DNA from: Clostridium sp. SM-530-WT-3G
GTDB taxonomy: Bacteria > Bacillota > Clostridia > Clostridiales > Clostridiaceae
Direction of reading: 5' to 3'
Length of the DNA stretch: 59,071 bases
Assembly (NCBI RefSeq): GCF_012843905.1
Contig: NZ_JABAGC010000016.1
Span: 1 to 59,071, forward strand
Part shown: piece by piece, positions 46,905 to 56,694 of the stretch
How positions within the stretch are numbered: the stretch's first letter is position 1
Layout of the letters: each line of letters opens with the position of its first letter
Position numbers and translations under genes: made by a program
The notes under the pieces: model-generated
What the model saw: only the letters and a program-made list of their open reading frames with translations
Told to the model about the DNA's origin: nothing
The model's database searches: none

Positions 46905-49259
46905 GTGGCGGATATTAACGGCATCACCCTGCAGGCGGGTTCCAGCCCGACCGTTTATTACACGATTACTTATACTAAAAGCCGACCTAATAATAGCCAA
47001 ATGACATACAATTTTACCATATCCGCTGCATTGGGTTCATCAGGTTCCTTCATCCATAATGGTTATGCATTGCTTTGTACAATGACTGTAAATGGATCTT
47101 CTTCGCAGGTGAGAATCAAAGCGGCGGACGGGGATAACTGGGATGGAACTACACCAAGACTCAGGTATGTTTCGGTGACCTGTGCTTCTAATACAGGTAA
47201 TGCAACCCAGCCAGTCACATTCAAAGTGGTATCTGATGGACGATTGCCATTATCCTCTGGTGTAATTACCAATTCGAGTTATACGGTATTAAGCTCTCCT
47301 TTGCTTACTACAGCGTGTGGAGCACCGACATCTTGTACGGTTTCCCCAACACTTGCGGAAGGGAATGTGACTCTTTCTTGGAGTGGGGCTTCTGGGGGCA
47401 TCAATAATACGATTTCCAGTTATGAGATTCAATATAGTGATTCTGCCGATAACATCACATGGGGAGCATGGACTGCTCTGACAACGGTGAACACCACAGC
47501 ATCAAGTGGCAGTGTATCAGTAGCACCGCCCTTAACGCGAGGTAATTATCGAAGATTTCAGGTAAGGACGCGTGGTACAGCAGGTGCTAGTTATTACTCT
47601 ATCTGGAAAGTATCCACAAACAGCGTCCGCAGAAATACTGTGCCAAAGCCAGCAACGACTGCTGTTGCTTCCCCAGCAGCATATAGTGATGAGATTATCA
47701 CGCTTACTTGGAGTGGAGCGTCAAGTGGTACTAGTCCAATTAAGGGATATCAAATTGCCAGCCGCACATCCACAGATAACAGCACATGGAGTGCATGGAA
47801 TGTGTTAACCATATTGACATTGGCGGCAAGCGGTGGTAGTTATAACCCAACTGTATCGAGGGCTCCAGGAACATACACACAATTTGGTATTTGGACAATC
47901 GACACATTGGATGTTTACTCAATAGAGACAATTAGCAATAGTATCTATTGTAATGTAACAGCTTGTGCAGCACCGACCGTTTGTACGGTAAGCGCAACAT
48001 TATCTGAAGGAAATGTTACCCTCTCTTGGAGCGGAGCGTTAGGTGGTGCGGGAAATCCTATCACTTCCTACGAAATACAGTACAGTGATTCGCCTGATAA
48101 CAGTAATTGGGGTGCCTGGATGGCATATGCTATAGTCAATACATCTGCAACAAGCAGTATTTTAAATGCCAGTCCACCTGCTACACGGGGCCATTATCGT
48201 CGTTTCCGAATAAGAACCCGTGGTACGGCTGGAGAGGATTTTTACTCAGACTGGACTATATCCAGCAATACTGTACGCAAAAATATACTACCCATACCGC
48301 CGACTACTTTTGCCGCAAACCCTCCTATATATGAAGCTAACACAATAAATCTTTCATGGAGTGGAACAGTACCTGGGACCAGTGCCATTAAGCAATATGT
48401 CATACAACAGGCTACATCGACAGATAGTGTGAATTGGTCGGCATACGAAGCACTGACAACTATTGTTTCAAACAATTCTTCAGGTAACCTTCAGGTAAAT
48501 GCGTCACAGATAGCCGGTAGGTATACCCGTTATCGAATAAGCGTTACGGATGCACTTGATGCAGTTTCTGCTTTTGTAGTTAGCAACACGGTAAAGAAAA
48601 ACAGCCCACCTGCAGCACCGGTAGTTGACTGTCCAATGTCTGGTAATTTTACTTATAACACCATACCACGTTTTATGATCACAACAGGTATTGAACCAGA
48701 TGGACAACCACAAATAGTGGAGGTAAGGATTGATTCTGGTCCATGGCAAAACAGCGTAGACAATCCTGAGAGGTTTTCCATAAGCGGCTACCTTGGTAAC
48801 GGGGTCAGGACCGTTTACCAGGCTGAGCCGCTGTCTGTAGGAAGCCATACAGTTACTTTCCGTTGTCTTGACAGTGATATCGAATCAGCAAGCACAGAAG
48901 TTGTTCGTACCTTCACGATTTTAGCATTACCTTTTGAAATCATCACTGCTAATGTAACACACGTAAAGGCAGCGCATATTCAGACGCTTCGAACTGCTAT
49001 AAACAGGGTGCGTAGCTATTACAACCTATCCCCTATGACTTGGAAAGAGGAGATTGTCGTAGGAAAGACCACTGTTAAGAATTGGCCATTTCATATCGTT
49101 GAAATGCGCAAAGCAATTGATGCGATTATTATGATGATTAATAGTTTTGATTTTTCCCAGACATTCGATATACCACCTGTCACATGGTTGCCTATCGGTA
49201 CAGGACGACCCAAGGCAGATGTAATGCAACAAATTCATGACCTAATAAAAATAATGTAA
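46905..49259 (+). CDS. Fibronectin type III tail protein
   Basis: A 784-residue phage tail protein that starts at GTG after AGGAGGTG. After an N-terminal beta domain (1-135) come four Fn3-like units. Units one and three (about 136-250 and 352-465) are close copies, with EGNVTLSWSGA and SYEIQYSDS in both; units two and four also resemble each other, which points to a two-unit duplication. A further beta domain follows. The C-terminal 90 residues (from about 695) form a helical region that resembles ends of other phage tail proteins. Fn3 domains usually aid binding to cell-surface sugars. Confidence 0.8.
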   Translation: MADINGITLQAGSSPTVYYTITYTKSRPNNSQMTYNFTISAALGSSGSFIHNGYALLCTMTVNGSSSQVRIKAADGDNWDGTTPRLRYVSVTCASNTGNATQPVTFKVVSDGRLPLSSGVITNSSYTVLSSPLLTTACGAPTSCTVSPTLAEGNVTLSWSGASGGINNTISSYEIQYSDSADNITWGAWTALTTVNTTASSGSVSVAPPLTRGNYRRFQVRTRGTAGASYYSIWKVSTNSVRRNTVPKPATTAVASPAAYSDEIITLTWSGASSGTSPIKGYQIASRTSTDNSTWSAWNVLTILTLAASGGSYNPTVSRAPGTYTQFGIWTIDTLDVYSIETISNSIYCNVTACAAPTVCTVSATLSEGNVTLSWSGALGGAGNPITSYEIQYSDSPDNSNWGAWMAYAIVNTSATSSILNASPPATRGHYRRFRIRTRGTAGEDFYSDWTISSNTVRKNILPIPPTTFAANPPIYEANTINLSWSGTVPGTSAIKQYVIQQATSTDSVNWSAYEALTTIVSNNSSGNLQVNASQIAGRYTRYRISVTDALDAVSAFVVSNTVKKNSPPAAPVVDCPMSGNFTYNTIPRFMITTGIEPDGQPQIVEVRIDSGPWQNSVDNPERFSISGYLGNGVRTVYQAEPLSVGSHTVTFRCLDSDIESASTEVVRTFTILALPFEIITANVTHVKAAHIQTLRTAINRVRSYYNLSPMTWKEEIVVGKTTVKNWPFHIVEMRKAIDAIIMMINSFDFSQTFDIPPVTWLPIGTGRPKADVMQQIHDLIKIM

Positions 49260-49270
49260 AGGTAACATTC

Positions 49271-49301
49271 AGCGCTCTTGTAATTTGCAGGGGCGCTTTT
49301 C
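49271..49301 (+). terminator. Terminator after the tail gene
   Basis: AGCGCTC (49271-49277) pairs with GGGCGCT (49291-49297) with one G-T pair and is followed by TTTTCT. Confidence 0.7.
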
Positions 49302-49333
49302 TATATGGAAATACACGAATGGAGGTGTCTTTA

Positions 49334-49774
49334 ATGAAAGAGATTTGGAATTGGATACAACTGGCTATTGCCACAGTCGGTGGATTTCTTGGGTGGTTTC
49401 TCGGCGGTTATGATGGATTTCTTTATGCATTGGTAGCCTTTATTGTCATCGATTATGTGACGGGAGTGCTCTGTGCCATTATAGATAAAAAGTTGTGTAG
49501 TGAAATAGGTGCCAAGGGAATTTTCAAAAAGGTACTCATCTTTGCAATGGTAGGTATCGCTCATATTATTGATACACAAATTTTAGGTAGCATTGGAGAT
49601 AATAGTGGAGCCTTACGCACAGCAGTAATCTTTTTCTATCTAAGTAATGAAGGAATATCCATTTTAGAGAATGCTGGTCATATTGGGCTGCCTATCCCAG
49701 AAAAACTAAAATCGGTTCTTCAGCAATTACATGGACGTGATGAAGAACCTCGTAAGCCGGGTGATGGAATATGA
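49334..49774 (+). CDS. Phage holin (phage_holin_4_1/TcdE type)
   Basis: A 146-residue membrane protein with three hydrophobic segments in residues 8-110, including the family signature IDYVTGVLCAIIDKKL and the FFYLSNEGISILENAGHIGLPIP end. Holins of this family open the membrane for endolysin at the end of lytic growth. An in-frame ATG at 49319 is part of the ATGGAGGTG ribosome site, so ATG 49334 is the likely start. It overlaps the next gene by 4 bases. The amidase two genes on is the expected partner. Confidence 0.9.
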   Translation: MKEIWNWIQLAIATVGGFLGWFLGGYDGFLYALVAFIVIDYVTGVLCAIIDKKLCSEIGAKGIFKKVLIFAMVGIAHIIDTQILGSIGDNSGALRTAVIFFYLSNEGISILENAGHIGLPIPEKLKSVLQQLHGRDEEPRKPGDGI

Positions 49775-51165
49775 TTGACTTAACGAAAGCGGTAACGGTG
49801 TTCATAGGTCGCCGAGGTGAACATCACTATCGAAATATTGAATTTGATGTATCTAGCTTATTGGAAGAAAAATACCCCAGTGCCTCTTTGAATGCAATTT
49901 TCAAAAGACCCGATGGTATTGCCTATCCAGTGGTCACAAATTACGCTGACGGGGTTCTTGCCTGGTCGCCTAGTGCAACGGATACATCTATTGTCGGTGT
50001 TGGACGTCTTGAAATAAGGGTTACTTATGGAGAGGTGGTCGGAAAAAGCATTCAGATACTAACCATTGTAGAAGATGCCCTTGTTGATGGGATTGTCGAG
50101 CCGCCCGAACCTCCTGCTCAAGAATGGCTTAATCAGGTTCTTTCTACATTAGCTGGACTAGATATTAATGAAATAAATAATCTACTAAATCTCATCTACA
50201 GCCTGTTAAATAATAACTATGATTTGCTGAATACCACACACGGCCTAGTCGAGGATATGCGAGACACACTATACACTCGGACTGGAATTATCCTTAACCA
50301 TTTACACCCGATAGAAACTGCTACTGCACCGGACATGGTAAGCCGGAGAGCATCCATCACATTTACGAGCATAAATAGCGGCAACAACGTAGTACTTGGC
50401 ACGGTAACCTATACATTTGTTACATCTTTGGGCAGTCCCACAGCAAACAATGTGCAGGTGCTAATTCAAGGCACTCTCCGCAATACTGTAAAGAAACTTG
50501 CCGAAGCCATAAGGGGAATTCAAGATGTAGCGAACATAGCCTATGGCATAGGGACAGCCCCGAACCCAACTTGTATGGCTTATTGGACGAGTCGAGTTTT
50601 CTCCATTGGTGATGTTACTGTTCCTTCCGGTGAGAGTCTATTCTTATTGGAAAGAGCTGAAAATGCTACGACACCATTGACCCTAACCTCTACCGCAACA
50701 GCTACTATCAACGCATTTACCAGAGCAAGCTATTTGAGATATGTCTTAAGCGGTAATGCTACAGGTGGGAGCGGTATTAACAGTGTTCGAGGCCCTTTGC
50801 ACACATTATTGCCCATTGGTAGCGTGGTTATAGGCGGGCAGGGTGGATTGCTTTATCCAACAGCTTATGATTGTCATTTAGTTACGCTTTGCCGCCAATC
50901 GGATACAAGTGAAAAGGAACTAGACCTATATATTTCAAATGATGAAGTGAACTTTACCAGAATCTCACGTAGCACACCTATAGGTGCTGATAGTTCAAAC
51001 GCTGGGATGCATATTCATATTCAAATGCGTCAAAGCCGGGTGCCTTCTGGTTATGGACTGTATATCAGCATGGGAAGTGATGGTACATCGGCGAGTGCTT
51101 TTTGTGATTTGAAGTTTACCTATCATCTCTACCCTGTGGCTCTTGCATCTGACACAAACTCTTGA
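49771..51165 (+). CDS. Phage baseplate protein, BppU-like N terminus
   Basis: A 464-residue protein. Residues 1-105 look like a baseplate upper-protein (BppU) Ig-like domain (VFIGRRGEHHYRNIEFDVSS). A short proline-rich linker (EPPEPPAQEW) and a helical stalk (about 120-170) follow. The C-terminal part (180-464) is beta-rich and unrecognised. Its place between holin and amidase is unusual for a structural gene but occurs in clostridial phages. It is coupled to the holin by the ATGA overlap. Confidence 0.65.
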   Translation: MIDLTKAVTVFIGRRGEHHYRNIEFDVSSLLEEKYPSASLNAIFKRPDGIAYPVVTNYADGVLAWSPSATDTSIVGVGRLEIRVTYGEVVGKSIQILTIVEDALVDGIVEPPEPPAQEWLNQVLSTLAGLDINEINNLLNLIYSLLNNNYDLLNTTHGLVEDMRDTLYTRTGIILNHLHPIETATAPDMVSRRASITFTSINSGNNVVLGTVTYTFVTSLGSPTANNVQVLIQGTLRNTVKKLAEAIRGIQDVANIAYGIGTAPNPTCMAYWTSRVFSIGDVTVPSGESLFLLERAENATTPLTLTSTATATINAFTRASYLRYVLSGNATGGSGINSVRGPLHTLLPIGSVVIGGQGGLLYPTAYDCHLVTLCRQSDTSEKELDLYISNDEVNFTRISRSTPIGADSSNAGMHIHIQMRQSRVPSGYGLYISMGSDGTSASAFCDLKFTYHLYPVALASDTNS

Positions 51166-51182
51166 TTAGTGGGGTGATTTTA

Positions 51183-51884
51183 ATGAAGTTACGCAAGCTA
51201 ATACTTACGAACAATGCCTGCTTCAAAGCGGGTAAAACCATAATACCAAAGGGCATTATGGTGCATTCAACAGGGGCGAATAATCCAAACCTAAAACGCT
51301 ACGTTGGCCCAGACGATGGCTTGTTAGGAAAGAACGAGTATAACAACCATTGGAATCAAGACAAACCTGGAGGCCGCCAAGTATGTGTTCATGCCTTTAT
51401 TGGTAAATTAGCAGATGGCTCCATTGCCACCTATCAAACATTGCCTTGGAATCACAGAGGTTGGCATGCTGGAGGAGATGCAAATAATACTCATATTGGA
51501 TTTGAAATCTGCGAGGATGGTTTGACCGATTCCTCGTATTTTAATGCAGTTTATAAGGAAGCTGTGGAGCTTTGTGTATATCTTTGTAAACTCTATGGGT
51601 TTAGTGAGAAAGATATCATCTGTCACAGTGAAGGGTATAAACTGGGCATTGCAAGTAATCATGCGGATGTGATGCACTGGTTTCCTAAGCATGGTAAGAG
51701 TATGAATACCTTTCGAACAGATGTGAAGAAGTTACTAAACACAGAAAATAAACCACCAGAGCCAGTGAAAAAGAAATATTATCGTGTACAGATTGGTGCA
51801 TATTTGGACAAAGCAAATGCTGAGGCACAGCTTGCCAAAGCTAAAAAGGCAGGCTTTACGGATGCATTTATTAAGTATGATTAA
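51183..51884 (+). CDS. N-acetylmuramoyl-L-alanine amidase (endolysin) with SPOR domain
   Basis: A 233-residue endolysin. The Amidase_2/PGRP-like domain (about 18-180) has the zinc His in GIMVHSTG (H28), GNDANNTHIGFEICED-like sequence (seen as GGDANNTHIGFEICED) and the later NHADVMHWFPKHGKS. A C-terminal SPOR repeat (about 195-233; YYRVQIGAYLDKANAEAQL) binds denuded glycan. It cuts the amide bond between MurNAc and the stem peptide. ATG 51183 follows GGGGTG; the in-frame TTG at 51162 is rejected. A strong terminator follows. Confidence 0.92.
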   Translation: MKLRKLILTNNACFKAGKTIIPKGIMVHSTGANNPNLKRYVGPDDGLLGKNEYNNHWNQDKPGGRQVCVHAFIGKLADGSIATYQTLPWNHRGWHAGGDANNTHIGFEICEDGLTDSSYFNAVYKEAVELCVYLCKLYGFSEKDIICHSEGYKLGIASNHADVMHWFPKHGKSMNTFRTDVKKLLNTENKPPEPVKKKYYRVQIGAYLDKANAEAQLAKAKKAGFTDAFIKYD

Positions 51885-51964
51885 TCAATTGGCAAGCTAA
51901 ATAGCGGCATTCCTTGAATTTCATCGGGTTTCCCAAGCAAAATATTAAACTATTAGATTTATGC

Positions 51965-51999
51965 AGCCTGTGGGGGTTCTTCCCTTGCAGGCTCTTTTT
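51965..51999 (+). terminator. Terminator of the phage lysis module
   Basis: AGCCTG (51965-51970) pairs with CAGGCT (51988-51993), with inner GGGG/TCCC pairing, and is followed by seven T residues. Confidence 0.85.
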
Positions 52000-52080
52000 T
52001 TATGCTCTGATTCACATTAAATTTTACAAATCCTCAACTTCGACCTGTTCCCACGGCTATTAGGTAGGAGGTGATTCCTA

Positions 52081-52317
52081 GTGAATCAGCACGAGGATAA
52101 AAAAGTTACAAAGATTTCAGACGAGATTATAGACAAAAGTATTGAATTAAAGAGGGTATCACAGGAACAGCTACAGCGTGAGTTTGATTATATCCAGGCA
52201 GAAAAAATGCTTAGAAAGATGCTCGGAAAAGGCTTAATAACTGAGGTGGAATTCAACAAGATAGACGCACTAAATCGCCAAAATTTCTCCCCCTTTTTAG
52301 CGGAGATAATGCCCTGA
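52081..52317 (+). CDS. SHOCT-domain protein of the recombinase cassette
   Basis: A 78-residue, highly charged small protein. Residues about 38-76 (KMLRKMLGKGLITEVEFNKID) form a SHOCT-type short C-terminal helix pair. It starts at GTG after AGGAGGTG. It lies 61 bases upstream of the first serine recombinase. Such a small protein recurs at the head of this recombinase cassette in Firmicute prophages; its role (perhaps a recombination accessory factor) is not known. Confidence 0.7.
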   Translation: MNQHEDKKVTKISDEIIDKSIELKRVSQEQLQREFDYIQAEKMLRKMLGKGLITEVEFNKIDALNRQNFSPFLAEIMP

Positions 52318-52378
52318 AATCGTTGATATATAAGGGTTTCAGAGGTAATATGTGACCTACCAAGAAGGAGGTGAGAGG

Positions 52379-53941
52379 ATGAAAAAGATAACGAAAATAG
52401 AAGGAAATACGGCCAATTCTTTTAAGCCAAAAGATCGAGTAGTTGCCTACTGCCGAGTTTCTACAGGTAGTGATGAACAGCTTGTCAGCTTGCAAGCACA
52501 AAAGGCCCATTATGAGAGCTATATAAAGGCGAATCCAGAATGGGAATACGCAGGCTTATATTATGACGAGGGTATCAGCGGCACGAAAAAGGAAAACCGC
52601 TCTGACCTACTTAGAATGTTATCAGACTGTGAAACTGGAAGAATTGACTTAATCATTACAAAGTCAATTAGCCGATTTGCGAGAAATACTACAGATTGCT
52701 TGGAGATGGTTCGAAAACTGATCGCCCTTGGGATTCATATCTATTTTGAGAAGGAAAACATCAATGCGGGTTCAATGGAAAGTGAATTGATGCTCTCCAT
52801 TTTAAGTGGACTTGCTGAAAGTGAGTCAATTTCAATTTCTGAAAATACGAAATGGGCAATTCAAAGACGATTCCAAAACGGAACCTTTAAAATTTCCTAC
52901 CCACCATATGGCTATCAAAACATTGACGGTCAGATGATAGTAAACCCCAAGCAAGCTGAAATTGTGAAGTATATTTTTGCAGAGGTATTATCGGGCAAAG
53001 GCACACAGAAGGTTGCTAATGATCTTAATCAAAAGGGTGTCCCTTCAAAAAGAGGAGGTCGTTGGACGGCTACTACTATTCGAGGGATTCTAACCAATGA
53101 AAAATATACTGGCGATGTTATTTTGCAAAAGACGTATACTGACAGTCATTTTAACAGGCACACCAATTATGGTGAGAAAAATATGTATCTAGTAGAAAAT
53201 CACCATGAGGCCATTATCAGTCATGAAGATTTTGAAGCTGTAGATGCCATTCTCAATCAGAGAGCAAAGGAAAAAGGCATCGAAAAGCGCAACAGTAAAT
53301 ATCTAAACCGATATTCTTTCTCCGGCAAAATTATCTGCTCGGAATGTGGCAGTACCTTTAAAAGACGGATTCATTCATCCGGTCCAAGAAAATACATTGC
53401 TTGGTTCTGTAGTAAGCATATAAGCAATATAACGGAATGTTCTATGCAGTTCATTCGAGATGAAGATATAAAGACTGCATTTGTTACGATGATGAATAAA
53501 CTCATATTTGGTCAGAAGTTCATACTAAGACCACTTTTGCAGGGGTTACGTAACCAGAACAATGCAGCGAGTTTTCGTAGAATTGAAGAGTTGGAAACTA
53601 AAATCGAAAGCAACATGGAGCAGAGCCAGGTACTGACAGGTTTAATGGCCAAAGGGTATCTGGAACCTGCCCTGTTTAATAAAGAAAAGAATGCACTGGA
53701 GGCAGAAAGAGACAGGCTTCTTGCCGAAAAGGATCAACTTACTCGTTCCGTCAATGGCGATTTTGCAAAAGTAGATGAAGTTGACCGTCTGCTTAAGTTT
53801 GCCACTAAGTCCAAAATGCTCACAGCTTATGAGGATGAGTTCTTTGAAGATTACGTAGAGAGGATTATTGTCTTTTCACGGGAGGAAGTAGGTTTTGAAT
53901 TAAAATGTGGAATCACATTGAAGGAAAGGTTGATGAATTAG
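52379..53941 (+). CDS. Large serine recombinase 1
   Basis: A 520-residue large serine recombinase. The resolvase catalytic domain has AYCRVST with nucleophile S28 and [12 protein letters not shown]. The recombinase domain (about 170-280) has PYGYQNIDGQMIVNPKQAEIV. A zinc ribbon (CSECGS, then C residues near 350) and a C-terminal coiled coil (about 400-470) follow, with an intact tail. ATG 52379 follows AAGGAGGTG; the upstream in-frame GTG is rejected. The stop directly abuts the ATG of the next gene. Confidence 0.92.
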   Translation: MKKITKIEGNTANSFKPKDRVVAYCRVSTGSDEQLVSLQAQKAHYESYIKANPEWEYAGLYYDEGISGTKKENRSDLLRMLSDCETGRIDLIITKSISRFARNTTDCLEMVRKLIALGIHIYFEKENINAGSMESELMLSILSGLAESESISISENTKWAIQRRFQNGTFKISYPPYGYQNIDGQMIVNPKQAEIVKYIFAEVLSGKGTQKVANDLNQKGVPSKRGGRWTATTIRGILTNEKYTGDVILQKTYTDSHFNRHTNYGEKNMYLVENHHEAIISHEDFEAVDAILNQRAKEKGIEKRNSKYLNRYSFSGKIICSECGSTFKRRIHSSGPRKYIAWFCSKHISNITECSMQFIRDEDIKTAFVTMMNKLIFGQKFILRPLLQGLRNQNNAASFRRIEELETKIESNMEQSQVLTGLMAKGYLEPALFNKEKNALEAERDRLLAEKDQLTRSVNGDFAKVDEVDRLLKFATKSKMLTAYEDEFFEDYVERIIVFSREEVGFELKCGITLKERLMN

Positions 53942-54355
53942 ATGGGTCACACACCCTATGGATATAGAATTGAAGATGGAAAAGCTGTTGTGGATGAAAA
54001 GACTTCTGAGCAGGTAAAAGAATTATTTTCCGGATACTTGGCAGGCCTTTCTTTGAAGGAAGCTGCTAAAAAGGCTGGGATAGATTGTTATCATGCCACA
54101 GCAGGTAAGATGTTACAGAACAAGCACTACCTTGGCGATGAATTTTACCCACCCATTATTGATGAGGAGACCTTTGAAAAAGCCAGGGTGGAAAAACGAA
54201 AAAGAGCAGAAAAGCTTGGAAGGATATGGGAACCTAAAGATGTGCCGGAAACGACTTATCCTGTAAAGTTCAAAGCAAAACCTCTGGTGCAAAAATATGA
54301 AGATCCATACAAGCAGGCCGAATATGCCTACAGTTTGATAGAAAGTGAGGTGTAA
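53942..54355 (+). CDS. Catalytic-domain-less recombinase protein (middle cassette member)
   Basis: A 137-residue protein that resembles only the recombinase DNA-binding domain of large serine recombinases (PYGYRIEDGKAVVDEKTSEQ, ILGDEFYPPIIDEETFEKA-like pattern). It has no resolvase domain, nucleophilic serine, zinc ribbon or coiled coil. It starts right after the stop of recombinase 1 and ends 3 bases before recombinase 3. Its clean ends argue for a maintained gene rather than a fragment. It may act as a non-catalytic partner; function unproven. Confidence 0.75.
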   Translation: MGHTPYGYRIEDGKAVVDEKTSEQVKELFSGYLAGLSLKEAAKKAGIDCYHATAGKMLQNKHYLGDEFYPPIIDEETFEKARVEKRKRAEKLGRIWEPKDVPETTYPVKFKAKPLVQKYEDPYKQAEYAYSLIESEV

Positions 54356-54358
54356 CAA

Positions 54359-55930
54359 GTGGCAGTGAGTAGGAATGTCACAGTGATTCCGGCAATTAAA
54401 CGTGTCGGAAGCAATAAGAGCAGTGAAAGAAAACCCAAAATACGAGTGGCTGCTTACTGTCGTGTTTCAACGGATAGTGAAGAGCAGGCTTCAAGTTATG
54501 AAATTCAGATTGAACATTATACAAATTATATTAAGAAGAACAAGGAATGGGAATTGGCAGGTATTTTTGCGGATGACGGTATCACAGGCACAAATACCAA
54601 GAAGCGTGAAGAGTTCAACCGCATGATTGAAGAGTGCATGGCAGGAAATATTGACATGATCATCACAAAATCCATCAGCCGATTTGCCAGAAACACGTTG
54701 GACTGCCTAAAATACATCCGTCAGTTAAAGGATAAAAACATCGCTGTTTTCTTCGAGAAAGAGAATATCAATACCATGGATTCCAAGGGTGAAGTCCTAC
54801 TAACCATTATGGCTTCACTTGCCCAACAGGAAAGCCAATCCTTAAGCCAGAACGTTAAGCTAGGCATTCAGTATCGATATCAACAAGGTGAGGTTCAGGT
54901 CAACCACAAGCGTTTCCTTGGATACACCAAGGACGAAAACAAGCAACTGGTGATTGACCCAGTGGGTGCTGAGGTTGTAAAACGGATTTACAGAGAGTAC
55001 CTAGAGGGAGCCAGCCTTTTACAGATAGCAAGAGGACTGGAAGCTGACGGTATTCTTACAGCGGCAGGCAAAGCCAAATGGAGACCAGAAACACTGAAAA
55101 AGATATTGCAGAATGAAAAGTACATCGGTGATGCCCTTCTACAAAAGACTTATACGGTTGATTTCCTTTCTAAAAAGCGGGTCAAGAATAACGGCATCGT
55201 TCCCCAGTATTATGTAGAAAACAGCCATGAGCCGATTATTCCAAGGGAGCTTTCTATGCAAGTTCAAGAAGAGATGGTTCGGAGATCCAACCTGCGTGGT
55301 GGGAAGGGCGGTAAAAAGCGAGTCTATAGCAGCAAGTATGCTTTATCGAGTATTGTGTACTGCGATCATTGCGGCGATATTTACCGACGGGTACATTGGA
55401 ATAACCGAGGTTACAAGTCTATTGTTTGGAGATGCGTCAGCCGATTGGAGGAAAAAGGGTCTGAATGCACGGCCCCTACCATAAACGAGGAAACATTGCA
55501 GACAGCAGTGGTCAAGGCCATTAACGAACTTTTGGCTAACAAAGAACCATTCCTCTCAACCTTGCAGAAAAACATAGCTACTGTGTTTAATGAAGAAAAT
55601 GATAATGCCACCAATGATATTGATAGCAAATTGGAAGAATTACAGCAACAGCTTCTTATACAAGCAAAGTCCAAGAATGACTATGAAGATGTGGCTGATG
55701 AAATTTACCGCCTTCGAGAATTAAAGCAAAATGCACTAGTTGAAAATGCAGAGCGAGAAGGAAAAAGGCAACGAATAGCTGAAATAACTGATTTCTTGAA
55801 TGAACAATCCTACGAGTTGGAGGAATATAATGAGCAGTTAGTAAGGCGTCTCATTGAAAAGGTTACGATATATGAAGATAAGCTCACCGTTGAATTCAAA
55901 TCAGGAATCGAAATTGATATAGAAATATAA
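54359..55930 (+). CDS. Large serine recombinase 2
   Basis: A 523-residue large serine recombinase. The catalytic domain shows [13 protein letters not shown] with nucleophile S37 and [15 protein letters not shown]. The recombinase domain (about 175-290), zinc ribbon ([11 protein letters not shown], then [14 protein letters not shown]) and coiled coil (about 410-480) are all present. The start is GTG after GAGGTG in the preceding gene's end. It is the last gene of the cassette; with recombinase 1 it is a likely integrase/excisionase for the element. Confidence 0.92.
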   Translation: MAVSRNVTVIPAIKRVGSNKSSERKPKIRVAAYCRVSTDSEEQASSYEIQIEHYTNYIKKNKEWELAGIFADDGITGTNTKKREEFNRMIEECMAGNIDMIITKSISRFARNTLDCLKYIRQLKDKNIAVFFEKENINTMDSKGEVLLTIMASLAQQESQSLSQNVKLGIQYRYQQGEVQVNHKRFLGYTKDENKQLVIDPVGAEVVKRIYREYLEGASLLQIARGLEADGILTAAGKAKWRPETLKKILQNEKYIGDALLQKTYTVDFLSKKRVKNNGIVPQYYVENSHEPIIPRELSMQVQEEMVRRSNLRGGKGGKKRVYSSKYALSSIVYCDHCGDIYRRVHWNNRGYKSIVWRCVSRLEEKGSECTAPTINEETLQTAVVKAINELLANKEPFLSTLQKNIATVFNEENDNATNDIDSKLEELQQQLLIQAKSKNDYEDVADEIYRLRELKQNALVENAEREGKRQRIAEITDFLNEQSYELEEYNEQLVRRLIEKVTIYEDKLTVEFKSGIEIDIEI

Positions 55931-55985
55931 CCTTTGTGTTAAAACAAAACTAAATTTACTTGATTTTTATATCCCTCCATGCTAA

Positions 55986-56016
55986 CATAAAAACAAATGA
56001 ATATTTTGTTTTTATG
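55986..56016 (+). promoter_or_regulatory. Palindromic operator upstream of the TetR gene
   Basis: CATAAAAACAAA (55986-55997) and TTTGTTTTTATG (56005-56016) form a perfect 12-bp inverted repeat with a 7-base centre. It lies 26 bases before the tetR ATG. The size and symmetry suit a TetR-family dimer site. Confidence 0.6.
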
Positions 56017-56041
56017 TTTTTATATGGAGGTACATTATGTT

Positions 56042-56642
56042 ATGGCTAAATTTACAGAGTTAGAAAAAGAAAAAATTCGAAAGGAATTGCTTAAAGTTTC
56101 CTATCGTTTTTTTTATAGATAAAGGTTTTAAAAGTACATCTCTTGAGGATATTACTTCATCAGTCGGCATTGCAAAGAGTTCTTTTTATATATTTTTCGA
56201 ATCAAAAGAAATGCTATATATGGAATTGTTAGCGCATGAGGGAGAACAAATTGAAAAGCAGGTTTGGCCAAAAGTTTTGGCTGCTAATGATATACGTTCA
56301 GCTATAAAGATATATTTAAATGAGATGGCTTTAGAACTAGAAACAAAGATTTTAACTCAAAGACTGGTTTACGACATTGAGGAGTATAAACTTGTTTCAA
56401 GAAAACTAAATCCAGAGTATGTTGGTTCGGAGCATCTAAGAAGTATTGTTCCTCTTATGGAGTTTATAAAGTCGCGTCAAAACTCTAAGGAGGTTATCGA
56501 TGAAGACCCAGGCGTTATAGCTGGAGTTTTAAGATCGGCATTACTAATAGGCTCTCAAAAAGGAGATTTGCAGCAATATAATTATGAAAAAATTAGAGAG
56601 TTATTATTCGAGGCGGTTACTAATCAAATTACTCGACCTTAA
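56042..56642 (+). pseudogene. TetR-family regulator with poly-T frameshift
   Basis: The gene starts MAKFTELEKEKIRKELLKVSYRF and then meets eight T residues (56107-56114), after which the frame stops at TAG. Shifting frame at this tract restores IDKGFKSTSLEDITSSVGIAKSSFYIFFESKE, a textbook TetR helix-turn-helix, and the rest runs open to 56642 (intact ligand domain). So it is a TetR regulator broken by one extra or missing T count. It may be truly inactive, switch by slippage in the homopolymer, or reflect a sequencing error. It has its own GGAGGT ribosome site and heads the hydrolase-macrolide phosphotransferase group. Confidence 0.8.
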
Positions 56643-56694
56643 TGGGGTATAGGTAATGATAATTTCAGATGAAAGTAAGAAAGTGGTGATATTT

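Noticed and set aside
53942..54355. Middle recombinase gene as a degraded fragment.
   Set aside because: It has a proper start directly after the previous stop, a clean end and coupling to the next gene, so it was kept as a gene.
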